A DNA stretch of 64,000 nt, from positions 151,143,276 to 151,207,275 of the forward strand of contig JAVIAB010000051.1 in assembly GCA_032433765.1 (NCBI GenBank). The letters run 5' to 3'. Source of the DNA: Megaustenia siamemsis. Taxonomy: Eukaryota; Mollusca; Gastropoda; Stylommatophora; Ariophantidae. This document shows, in pieces, positions 55,701 to 64,000 of the stretch. The notes under the pieces were generated by a model. It had not been told where the DNA came from. It did no database searches and saw only the letters and a list, made by a program, of their open reading frames with translations. A program made the translations under genes and the position numbers. Positions within the stretch are counted from its first letter, which is position 1, and each line of letters starts with the position of its first letter.

Positions 55701-56102
55701 CTTTTGCAACGGTGTGAGGTTTCTTGTTCTTTGCTACAAGATAAGCGACTTTGGAAGATGAAAGCAGAGCCCTTGAAGGAATTGGCTTGTCTTGTGAAAA
55801 TCAATTTTTGTTGATTCATTTCTTTTAACTTCAGAGAAAAGTATTCACGTGGTCAGTTCACAAAATTACCATGGACTGATTCCAAATGGCGTTTCAATTT
55901 ACTGGGATGCATGCTTGCACAGGCCAGAATTTTATTTTTAAAATGACATATTTTGGACACTTGTAATTTTCTACAACAGTGGCTTGTAGACCCAATGTCA
56001 AACAGGCAAAAAAGCTTTTTCCCTGTCTCAATTCATCTTTTGAACTGCATGATTCATCAAAGATGGTCCGTTTTATATTTCTATTTAAATTGTTATCCAT
56101 TT
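52770..56102 (-). mobile_element. hAT (ZBED-type) transposase relic split by its own satellite
   Basis: In coding order on the minus strand: an N-terminus near 56100 (MDNNLNRNIKRT), a BED finger (about 55990-55880, LACASMHPSKLKRHL), HGNFVN, EYFSLKLKEMNQQKLIF, NKKPHTVAKDLILPATVEIM (55760-55690), then the 66/90-bp array 52900-55665, then AVKVNDQLILKLQGNSTLQL and DEATDNDADLIYLWFIDNMF (52920-52770). This follows the order of SCAND3/ZBED-like hAT transposases, including the LQLDE(A/S)TD motif with a catalytic Asp. The rest of the transposase, with dimerisation domain, is not present. Frameshifts occur near 55985 and 55770. Confidence 0.85.
52900..55665. repeat. 66/90-bp satellite made of hAT transposase codons
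   Basis: Two interleaved unit lengths, both multiples of 3. The 66-bp form has CCAGCTCATGTATTCAATGA next to TTGTTTGACAG; the 90-bp form adds CAGACTCACTTATCATAACA GCTAACATCT. Minus-strand reading of every unit is QLLSVPLSDN-ISH-stop-IHE, the conserved PLS(N/D)DT-type segment of hAT transposase. The internal TGA is present in all units inspected. Units left of about 53700 are mostly 66-bp GGGCACACTCAGCAG types; those to the right are mostly 90-bp GGGTACACTCAACAG types. Confidence 0.93.
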
Positions 56103-56126
56103 TGATTAGTAAACAGAACACAGACA

Positions 56127-56316
56127 AGATTTTAATTCAACTGACTTCCATAAAATAAACGTTGAAACTAATATTTTTTTCATTGGTACAACTCAAATGT
56201 CTCTCTACCAAAGCCTTTGGCTGGAAAAAATCCTAAGCCAGACTATCCAGCGACAGTCATCTTTGATTGATGTCTGTTGTATCCTTTTGAAAACAAAAGG
56301 AAATCAACCACATGGC
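56127..56316. other. Unique DNA right of the hAT relic
   Basis: This may include the element's 5' leader. No terminal repeat was recognised. Confidence 0.35.
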
Positions 56317-56730
56317 AATCACAGATACATGGCAATCACAGACACATGGCAATCACAGACACATGACAATCACAGACACATGACAATCACAGAAACATGA
56401 CAATCACAGACACATGACAATCACAGACACATGGCAATCAGACACATGACAATCACAGACACATGACAATCACAGACACATGACAATCACAGACACATGG
56501 CAATCAGACACATGACAATCACAGACACATGACAATCACAGACACATGACAATCACAGACACATTGCAATCAGACACATGACAATCACAGACACATGACA
56601 ATCACAGACACATGACAATCACAGACACATGGCAATCAGACACATGACAATCACAGACACATGACAATCACAGACACATGACAATCACAGACACATGACA
56701 ATCACAGACACATGACAATCACAGACATAT
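56317..56730. repeat. 17-bp satellite, about 24 copies
   Basis: Units ACATGACAATCACAGAC, with a recurring short form ACATGGCAATCAG of 13 bp. The short form recurs after every third or fourth full unit (56430, 56500, 56565, 56630), which gives a higher-order period of about 64-68 bp. Confidence 0.93.
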
Positions 56731-56754
56731 GACTTACACAGAAAAGAACATTTT

Positions 56755-56925
56755 TCCCAACTGACAGCAAAAAGAAAGATCTCGGGCGACATAGAGAAAT
56801 AATATTAGACAGCTCAACAATGTGGTACAACAGTGGCAAAGATGATGAGTTACACAGTGGATAGAGGTTTGTGAAGAAACATCACCTATGCAAGGCATGG
56901 CACCTTATGATGATGATGATAAAAA
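56755..56925 (+). mobile_element. LINE family A 3' end, decayed
   Basis: It has the terminal pattern ATCACCTATGCAAGGCATGG, CACC, TTATGATGATGATGATAA, the same as the family A ending before its (GAT)n tail. Upstream coding traces (GRHREIILDSSTMW) are broken. Confidence 0.65.
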
Positions 56926-57327
56926 TATTCATGGAGCTGCTAGCAGGTGCTTGTGGAGCACCTAGGTTCAGCGGAGCACATTTTGATGACCACTGCCCTA
57001 TACACCCAGCAAGGCATGGAGGGAATCTTAAATTTTTCTGCTTCCATCACCTCCAAATTTACTGGCTTTGCATGATAGAGTTTAATATTTTCCTCCCCAG
57101 AAACGTATGTTACGGGATGTCTTACCTTCCAGACACAAATTATATGACAAAACTTGTATCTCTCCATTGTGTCATTTCATCACATTATCAACTACGTTTC
57201 ACTTCACAGATTTAATATATTATTAATAAGAGCTTCCATTAGTCACTTTACATGACCTGTTCAGAAATTACCAGATCAAATATAAATGTTCATGTATTTT
57301 GACAGAATTATTCAATATTCATCATTC
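56926..57327. other. Unique DNA, nothing recognised
   Basis: A 114-codon plus-strand frame overlaps this stretch but starts in the LINE relic and has no recognisable domain. Confidence 0.4.
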
Positions 57328-57340
57328 ACACAAATAAAGA

Positions 57341-57599
57341 GGGAGCCGAGATAGCTCAGTGGTTAGTGAACTGGACTACAAAGGACAAGAGGTAGGGTTT
57401 GATCCCAACCAACAGCTTCCAGTTCACCCAGCCTTTAATGGGTACCTGATTTTTTTCTGGGAAAGTAAAGCGGCATGGCGTAATACCGACTACATTACCC
57501 CAAAACTCATGTGCCGAAGGTCTGTAAAATTTATGGTCACTAACACCATATTCCCCATACGCCACTTGACGTGACGGGAGCACTTTACTTTACACTTTT
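57341..57599 (+). mobile_element. SINE family 1, copy 5, complete with duplication
   Basis: A 259-bp element flanked by the perfect 13-bp duplication ACACAAATAAAGA (57328-57340 and 57600-57612). The head GGGAGCCGAGATAGCTCAGT carries the A-box. The B-box reads GGTTTGATCCC (one C to T change from GGTTCGATC). The 3' end is CACTTTACTTTACACTTTT. This copy defines the family ends. Confidence 0.93.
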
Positions 57600-57612
57600 A
57601 CACAAATAAAGA

Positions 57613-58445
57613 ACAATGCAACAAGAAATGTATTTGGAAGGTGGTCTTCTTAAAAACTGTAACCATGACAATACAAAAGATACTGGCAAAACTTGCTTGT
57701 CGGCATGGCCACAGTCTGTACAAGAAGTTCTTATTTAATAGTCAGTGAAATATAAAAATCACCAGTTCAGAAAATTAAAATGCTACTGTATTAACAGTTA
57801 AACATGAAAATGGAGCTGTGTTAGGTGTTGGATACTACCTAAAGGAATAGTTTAGAAGATGAGTCTGTAAAAAGAAAGTTGTCTTAGAAAATACCTGTGT
57901 TAGGATTTGATTTTAGAAGCTGGATGTTACAAAAAGTAACTGTTAGGAAGTGGTGAGTCTGTGATTGTGTTAAGAATTTATTTTAGAAGCTGAAAGAATG
58001 TTACAAAAAGTAACTATTTTAGGAAGCGATGGGTCCTATAAACTGTGACTGTGTGAGGAGATTGCTGCAAAAGGGAAATGTGTAGGAAGCTTGACTCTAT
58101 TTCTGTCCCTCCACCTTTGCTGCCTTCCTGTGTGAAGGAAACATGGAATTGATCAAATCAATTATCTGAGTTCTGCCACATACTTTATGCTCATCGTGGC
58201 CCATATTTCCGTAGCCTTCAAGGTCTGTTTTCTTCCTGTTCCTCCTGAATCCTGTTTCTCGCTGGGGAATGAGTGAAGAACATTCAAACCATTCTGTTTT
58301 AATTTTTACTTTTATATAACCCAAGACTTAGCGTGGAAGGCAACTGGCTACTAGATCTTATGAGACCGACCCTTAGTACAATGAATCTACTAACACTTCA
58401 TTACCCAACAGTAATTGCTATGCAACTACCTTTAGAGTAAGACTA
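57613..58445. other. Unique DNA with one short imperfect duplication
   Basis: A segment with TTTTAGAAGCTG and TTACAAAAAGTAACT occurs twice (about 57910-57950 and 57980-58025). No gene is recognised. Confidence 0.45.
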
Positions 58446-58454
58446 GTTTTACTT

Positions 58455-58780
58455 GGGGGCCTCATAGCCTAGTTGGGAAAACCACCTGACTGGGCTACCA
58501 ACGTTTAGACAACCCATGTTCGATTCCCGCTGGAAGCAGTGTGAGTTGTACTTGTGGTTGAAAAAAAAAATACCCCCATGGTCGACCCAGCCGCTGGCAG
58601 AAATCGGTACCAGAGTAGTACTCTTGCAAGGTGAGGATGCCGCCTCGTATCGTGAGTTTCGATGCTTGAAGCGACATTATCCAGAAGTCTCCGAACACTT
58701 CTGGATAGGCGGCCGAGCACATATGGGTGAAAACTCACATGCTAAGACACTGATTCAAGTCTAGTACTTTACCTTTACTG
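58455..58780 (+). mobile_element. SINE family 2, full-length copy
   Basis: Flanked by GTTTTACTT (58446-58454 and 58781-58789). The head GGGGGCCTCATAGCCTAGTT GG is tRNA-like, with an A-box (TAGCCTAGTTGG) and a good B-box (TGTTCGATTCC near 58517). The body holds the blocks AGTTTCGATGCTTGA and TAGGCGGCCGAGCACATATG shared with 16432-16590. The end is CTTTACCTTTACTG. Confidence 0.88.
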
Positions 58781-58904
58781 GTTTTACTTCAATTTTTTAC
58801 TTTATATCTTCATTTCTGATTCTGACCCATCCTGTCATTTTGGACATTTTTCTCGTGTTTCTTGTTTCCATTTTTCTTCTTCCTTGCAACTTCCTTTCAG
58901 CTTC

Positions 58905-59322
58905 CTTTCAGCATTGGTCTTCAACAAACACTTTTCAAGTTGTTCTATTTCTTGCCCTTTTTTTAATATTCCATGACTTTCCAGTCCTCTTCATCTCTAC
59001 TTGTTTCCATTGTGGCAAGTTGTCTTTTATTTACAGCTGTTGATGTCTAAAAATGACATTGATTATTGAGTGTTCATAGGAATAATGTGTTAATACTTCC
59101 CTTGTATCTAATATACATGCTTATTCTGTATTATTGAAGCAAACTATCTAATCGTCTGATCTTTTTTGTTTCATCTCTTGTTGATTTCTGTATGGGTTCT
59201 CTTATTTGATGACAAAATCCTTCCAAGTATTTGAAATTTGCAACCTGCTTGAATTATTTTTCTTTTAAATAAAAGAAGATTTGTGTTTATGTTTCTTCTC
59301 CTGCTATATTTATAACTCATTT
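58905..59322 (-). mobile_element. Decayed LINE 3' end (family C-like)
   Basis: TCTTCAACAAACACTTTTCA and the following bases match the 3' region of family C (42311-42345). Further right, the minus strand reads NFKYLG-like text near 59230, an internal LINE block. The intermediate sequence is lost or scrambled. Confidence 0.6.
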
Positions 59323-59330
59323 ATCTATGC

Positions 59331-59763
59331 CAGGGGTGGGCAACCTTTATTTTCTGAGGGCCAGATTTGAAAACTTTGAAGATGTCAAGGGCAGTATAAC
59401 ATCACCTAATGAAGCCATTGTATAAATTTACCTAATTTGCATTCACAAGCGATTGTAATGTAAAAATCCTCTTAGTGATAGAAAGTAGAAGACAGAAGAG
59501 AGTGTAGAATGAAAGAAAGAGAGGGGTGAGACATAAAAAGGGGAGAAGAGAGAATGAAGAGGAGAGAAAATTAAAAAATAAATTATAAATAGAAAGCTTA
59601 CTGGTTAGGGTTTGTGCATTTATGTGTTACTTTTTATTGATGTAATTGTTCTTTTGAGCTCAGGGAATGGAGTGTATAGTTATTTTCAAATCAAGCACAA
59701 GGGCTGGTCAAAATAGCATGGTGGGCCGATTCAGGCCAGCTGTCCATAGGTTACCCACTCCTG
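59331..59763. mobile_element. Non-autonomous hAT element, 433 bp
   Basis: 16-bp terminal inverted repeats, CAGGGGTGGGCAACCT at 59331-59346 and its complement form at 59748-59763 (two mismatches). A perfect 8-bp target duplication, ATCTATGC (59323-59330 and 59764-59771), has the length typical of hAT. The interior is non-coding and purine-rich (59480-59600). The end sequence is of the CAGGGGT-GGCAA class common in animal hAT elements. Confidence 0.93.
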
Positions 59764-59934
59764 ATCTATGCAAATCTTCACAACATAATGCCTGAAACTT
59801 TGCTCACATTTTATAAATAGTGACCTTCATTTTCTGGTGATGCAATCAGTACTTGATGACATTTGAGATCAAATGGTAAAATTGTCTGAATTGTTCTTAT
59901 TTGACACTGACAGAAACTGACTGCTAAAGTAAAG

Positions 59935-60098
59935 AAGACTGTTACGAACAAGCTGCAAGAGGAATGAACTCTGTTACGACTGTTACAAACAAGCTGCAAG
60001 AGGAATGAACTCTGTTACGACTGTTACGAACAAGCTGCAAGAGGAATGAACTTTGTTACGACTGTTACGAACAAGCTGCAAGAGGAATGAACTCTGTT
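59935..60098. repeat. 41-bp minisatellite, about 4 copies
   Basis: Units contain CTGTTACGAACAAGCTGCAA and GAGGAATGAACTCTGTTACG. Nearly identical copies. Confidence 0.92.
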
Positions 60099-60109
60099 GA
60101 GCAGCTGCG

Positions 60110-60880
60110 CCTATGTTGTTTCATCACTAGAAAACACCTACAGCATCCTTGACTTTCATTTTTAAATAATAGCTCCTGTGTGAAAATGATGTTCAAGGAA
60201 AATCAACAAATGGAAATGACAACCAAGATATGAATGCCATTTGCTATTGCACTCAGTCTATTAAATGCAACAAAATGATTGTCTGAAGCTGCAAATATAT
60301 GTCACATTTTTTTGCACACTCCAGTAAAATGCCAAATGAGGTGACCTTAGAAAATAAAGCACCTTTCCATGGAACAATAAGACAACTGGTAACATCTTAT
60401 TCTAGATGAGAATCAATAAGACTTCTTTAAAAAATACAAATTTAAAAAACCTGAGATTCAATAAACAAAAAAATATTTCTCAATCTATCACTGCTGAAAC
60501 TAATAAAGATATTCACTACTGGGACATAATTCAGAACATGGCAATCTTTCTTACAATTCAGATAATAATAGGCAACCATTCTCCAAATCAAGAAAAAGTA
60601 TTCCTCTTCTACGATGATCCCTCATTTAGAGTGGTGTTCATGGTTCTCTAATGTAGCTGGCTTTCTGCTTTAGAGTTACAGTAAAATATTCAATCATTTT
60701 GATAATTCAAGCAAATATGTTCAGACATTCCATATATGTACAACCATTTCCAAAAAAATTCAATTCATAACACTGAAAAACAGTCATGCAACACAGTTAT
60801 AAAAATGGAATAATTTTTGCAAAACATGTTTTAACAAAGTAGGAAAAATTGAAAAAAAAAAAAAAAAATGGTATGTTAGA
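60110..60880. other. AT-rich unique DNA
   Basis: An 81-codon frame at 60406-60651 is unrecognised and low-complexity. A run of about 18 A lies at 60850-60868, directly next to the end of the Penelope-like element. Confidence 0.45.
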
Positions 60881-60914
60881 AGCTTTACGTGATTAATAGA
60901 CGACACAGATTCGA

Positions 60915-60946
60915 ACGACGTTTCGGCTCAATAGGCCTTCAGCAGG
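60915..60946 (-). ncRNA. Hammerhead-ribozyme-like motif, degenerate
   Basis: Minus-strand sequence CTGCTGA, a short stem (AGGCC, loop, GAGCC-like), then GAAAC directly followed by GTC. The hammerhead core is CTGATGA ... GAAA ... GTC, and Penelope-like elements are known to carry minimal hammerheads in their terminal repeats. Here A in CTGATGA is C, which would be expected to weaken or abolish cleavage. The location in the 3' region supports the call. Confidence 0.5.
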
Positions 60947-61236
60947 AACAAACAAACAACATACACACACAGATATGTGAATAAATAAAACTAATCCTAC
61001 ATAGCTAACTAGTAATGAAACATCAAAAACAAAAATAATCGAAATATGTTGACTTCCCTGTGTGTCGTGGACAGTGGTCAGGCTATGAAAGGAATTTCTC
61101 ACGGGTGTAGCTGTAATTTATACCCTGTGGTCAGTGGTGAAGGGTTCTAAAAATACACGAGTGGGGGGAACGCTATCTAGGTACGTCGACTACAAAGGCA
61201 CAGGCAATATCTGAAAGTATCTAAGGGCCCATAAAT

Positions 61237-61440
61237 ACATGTATACACACACACAGATGCGTGTATACATATGTACACGTGCAAGAAGAAGTGCACATAC
61301 TAATACATATCAACATACACATACATATACACACACATACATGTGTATGCATACAAGCAAGAGCACATATACATGCATGTATATGCGTATACACATATAT
61401 ACCAATACCCGTGCCTATGGACACATACATGCATGTGCAC
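61237..61440. repeat. ACATAC/TG-rich microsatellite
   Basis: Alternating purine-pyrimidine run (ACACATACATGTGTATGC-like), inside the 3' region of the Penelope-like element. Confidence 0.85.
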
Positions 61441-61756
61441 GTCCATACGGGGACAATCGTATGTGTGGAAGGGTTCAAACCGGGGTCAGTGTGCAAACTC
61501 GAAGGAGAAAGAATAGAACAGTGGAATGACAGGTATTCAAAAGGCGGAAAGAGTGAGATGTATGAGGGTGTGGTGCAATAAAAACATATGAGGGCTAAGT
61601 AGCGCAGAAAAAAGGTATATAGGAGAACACCGAAGTGCCTCAACGGGGACCAGTGGAGAAGAACTAAGAATAGCGTGGCATAGTAGATAGACTAAAGAGC
61701 CACCACATGGGTGGTAGAGAGGGCTATGCAAGAGGGAAGGAGCAGCCGAAAGGAAA

Positions 61757-63660
61757 CTATGTGTATGAGTGTGATACATTCATGCCTCGTGGGGTCAGCG
61801 AACCATACTGGACTATGAGGCGATTTTCCAAAGTATAGCGGCTGCGGTCGCCAGAGTGACAGAGGACAATACCAGTGACACGGATGTCGTCTTTGCCCTT
61901 GTGATCTGGGGAGTTGAAATGGGAAGACACTGGAGTGCCAGTATTCTGTTGGACATCACGTAGATGTTCACAAAATCTTTCCGCTAATCTTCTACCAGAC
62001 TCGCCTATATAGGTCATGTGGCATCGTTGGCATATAATGGCATAAATGATGTTGCGGGACACACATGTGAAGCCATGCTTGATCTCGAACCGTCCATTGG
62101 GGAATAAGACCGAGTCAGTAGGGAGCACATAGGCACAGGTGATACAGTTACGACCACAAGGGGCCGTACCGAAGTGTTGAGGGTAGGAGCGAGGGAGACG
62201 GCTCCTAACCAGAATGTCTCCCAAATTCCTGTCGCGCTTGATGGCGATCATCGGGGGATCACTAAAAAGTAGACGGGTAGTGGGATCAGAGAGGAGAATG
62301 GAACGGTAGCGGTTGAGTATCCTCACAGCTGCTAAGTTGTGAGGATGATATGTGAGGGTGAGTATAGTTCTCTCAGAAGGGGGGCGGTTGGAAGGGGTGA
62401 GTGCCTCGGGACGAGAGATAAGGAGGACCCGCTTGAGGGCAGACTGGAGGACCGAGTCTGGATAAAGCCGGCGGCTGAAGAAACCTAACATGAGGTGAGC
62501 CTGTCGGAGGAAATCTTGGTCATCCTGGCAGATGCGACGGAGACGCAATAACTGTGAGAATGGAATAGAGTCGCGACAAGAAGGTGAATGGGATGAAGTA
62601 TAGAGAAGGTAGCAGTGGGCGTCTGTGGGTTTATAGAAAACCGAGGTGTGGAGGCCAGAAGTACCCAAAGAAACAATAAGATCTAGGAAGGTAACAGAGG
62701 AAGTGGATATACAAGATGTGATCTTGATAGCTTTGTGATAGCTACCAATATAGTCGATAAACCTGGAGAGGTCATCCTCAGGTAGATCGGTGAGTCCGAA
62801 GCAGTCATCAATGTACCGAAGGTATATGATAGGAAGAGGACCTTGATAAGAATTGAGAATTTGGTACTCCAGGTAACCCATGAATAGGCAAGCATAGCTA
62901 GGGCCCATCTTGGTGCCCATGGCTACTCCACTGACCTGGTCATAGAAGTTACCATTAAACTCAAAGGTGTTGAGGTTGAGTACAAGCTCAGTGAGGCGGA
63001 GAAGAGTTGCAGTATCAACAGAGGGGTGTTGTCTCTGGTCAAGAAAGAAACGTAGAGCCAGGAGGCCGTCGGAGTGAGGAATAGAGGTGTAGAGAGAGCA
63101 AACATCAAGGGTAAAAAGTCGGTATGAGCAACCTCGGGAGAGAGAGATGGAAGAGAAGATACTCAATGCATGGTTAGTGTCCTTGACATATGAGGGAAGA
63201 CTAACGACCATAGGCTGGAAGACACTGTCTAGATAGTCAGATATGTGTTCAGTCGGGCAAGCACACGCTGACACGATGGGGCGTCCTGGATTGTCGATTT
63301 TGTGAATTTTGGGGAGCATGTAGAAAGATGGTTTCCCAAGACCACTATTATGAATAATGAGGCGGGACGCGCTAGGAGGGAGCCGGTTGGTTCGGATCAG
63401 TTCCTTGATGGTAGATTTGACCTGCTTATTGTAGAGGACAGTGGCGTCGTCAGGGCGGGGTTTATAAAAAGTGGTATTGGATAGCTGTTTGTTGCCCTCA
63501 GAAATATATAAGTCTTTGCGCCAAACTACCACCGCTCCCCCCTTGTCTGCCGGTTTGATAACAATGTCCTCCCGGCGGCGGAGATTTGAAAGGGCCCGAA
63601 GCTCAGAGGGAGATAGATTAGAGCGGTGAAGTTTTCTAGGTACTAGATTCAGTTGCCATG
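61757..63660 (-). CDS. Penelope-like reverse transcriptase with GIY-YIG nuclease
   Basis: The open frame ends at 61757; codons upstream of about 63650 are antisense to another copy, so I set the real part from there. Visible in order: SNLSPSELRALSNLRR, DIVIKPADKGGAVVVWRKD, FYMLPKIHKIDNPGRPIVS (finger motifs typical of the family), LFTLDVCSLYTSIPH (palm A), GVAMGTKMGPSYACLFMGYL, YLRYIDDCF with the catalytic YIDD near 62810, and FYKPTDAHCYLLYTSSH. A CGRNCITC cysteine motif follows, then the nuclease with IIYAIICQRCHMTYIGESGR and RFCEHLRDV. No stop interrupts it, which suggests a young copy. The N-terminal domain is missing. Confidence 0.9.
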
Positions 63661-64000
63661 TTAACTTTCTCAATAATTGTATACGATTTAAGATTCTACC
63701 ACATGGGTTCCGTTCTAAATTCACCCCTTTTGTCCACCAGCCTAACGCTAGTGAAATTAGGCGATTTGACAGTATTGAAAGACGCCTGGGTTTCCATCGT
63801 TTGAGGCTCGTCCTAGCTAACCACACCAGGCTAGTCTCCCACCTGCGCACTCAACGCCTCCAACTGGTAGCGAGACTCAGGTGTTTAATTACCGGTCAGG
63901 ACACTGTTATCCGCCAGATCATCCACGACTTCAATAGGCAACTCTACACTTTTATGTCCTCCCAGCACAAGAAGAAGATCTCCCACCTTCGCCCCGTCCC
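63660..64000 (+). mobile_element. Second Penelope-like copy, N-terminal part, head-to-head
   Basis: The plus-strand frame is open to the window end: VNFLNNCIRFKILPHGFRSK, FTPFVHQPNASEIRRF, LVLANHTRLVSHLRTQRLQL, IRQIIHDFNRQLYTFMSSQH. A basic, leucine-rich N-terminal domain before the reverse transcriptase is usual for the family. It begins where the minus-strand copy loses homology and continues beyond 64000. It would supply just the part missing from the first copy. Confidence 0.65.

Larger units (their letters stand above)
60880..63660 (-). mobile_element. Penelope-like retroelement
   Basis: The coding region (61757-63660) is followed by a long 3' region to about 60880. That region holds a microsatellite (61237-61440) and a hammerhead-like motif (60915-60946). 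These elements pair a reverse transcriptase with a GIY-YIG nuclease. No target duplication could be read. The 5' end meets a second, oppositely oriented copy near 63650. Confidence 0.87.

Noticed and set aside
57341..57420. Genuine tRNA gene
   Set aside because: The A- and B-box region does not close into a full cloverleaf by eye. It is followed by a shared SINE body and bounded by a target-site duplication.
58460..58540. tRNA gene at the head of SINE family 2
   Set aside because: Same reasoning: the body, duplication and second copy show it is a SINE. No complete acceptor stem pairing was found.
61221..61643. 140-codon cysteine-rich frame
   Set aside because: It is a translation of the ACATAC/TG microsatellite in the 3' region of the Penelope-like element.

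Overview
The window is animal nuclear DNA. It has no operon-like gene packing. About a third is tandem repeat by eye, most of the rest is decayed or nested transposons, and only one cellular gene is recognisable. The element mix is non-LTR retrotransposons (LINEs) of several families, two tRNA-derived SINE families, a mariner element, hAT elements and a Penelope-like element. Together with an intron-containing polypeptide GalNAc-transferase, this suggests an invertebrate metazoan. A mollusc or other lophotrochozoan is my best guess, at low confidence. All family calls are from reading motifs by eye; no database search was run.

Layout. 1-12.7 kb: unique DNA, a SINE, a 14/84-bp satellite split by a LINE (family D), a SINE split by a LINE (family B), and LINE family A copies inside a TTGGTTTG-type satellite, one of them split by a second copy. 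12.2-16.1 kb: LINE debris, then about 45 copies of a 50-bp satellite. 16.4-26.3 kb: a SINE fragment, then roughly 300 copies of a 21-bp satellite split by a broken LINE (family C). 26.7-31 kb: 45-, 35- and 45-bp satellites. 31.28-33.02 kb: the catalytic and C-terminal part of a GalNAc-transferase gene with a one-base frameshift. 33.3-40.4 kb: LINE fragments, 27/28-, 23- and 56-bp satellites. 41.03-46.91 kb: one mariner element blown up from within by two minisatellites and a LINE carrying an 829-codon frame. 47.4-52.6 kb: LINE E copies, a 29-bp satellite, SINEs. 52.77-56.1 kb: a hAT transposase relic whose middle has become a 66/90-bp satellite. 56.3-60.1 kb: 17-bp satellite, intact SINEs, a non-autonomous hAT element. 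60.88-64 kb: a Penelope-like element in head-to-head arrangement with a second copy that runs off the window.

Main theme. In at least three places the satellite unit can be traced to its source, and in each case the source is transposon sequence at that same spot: hAT transposase codons (66/90 bp), mariner transposase codons (39 bp and 58 bp), and the 3' end of a LINE (29 bp). New retroelements then landed inside the arrays, leaving readable target-site duplications, so the order of events can be reconstructed. Two LINE copies also carry short patches copied from other sites in the window.
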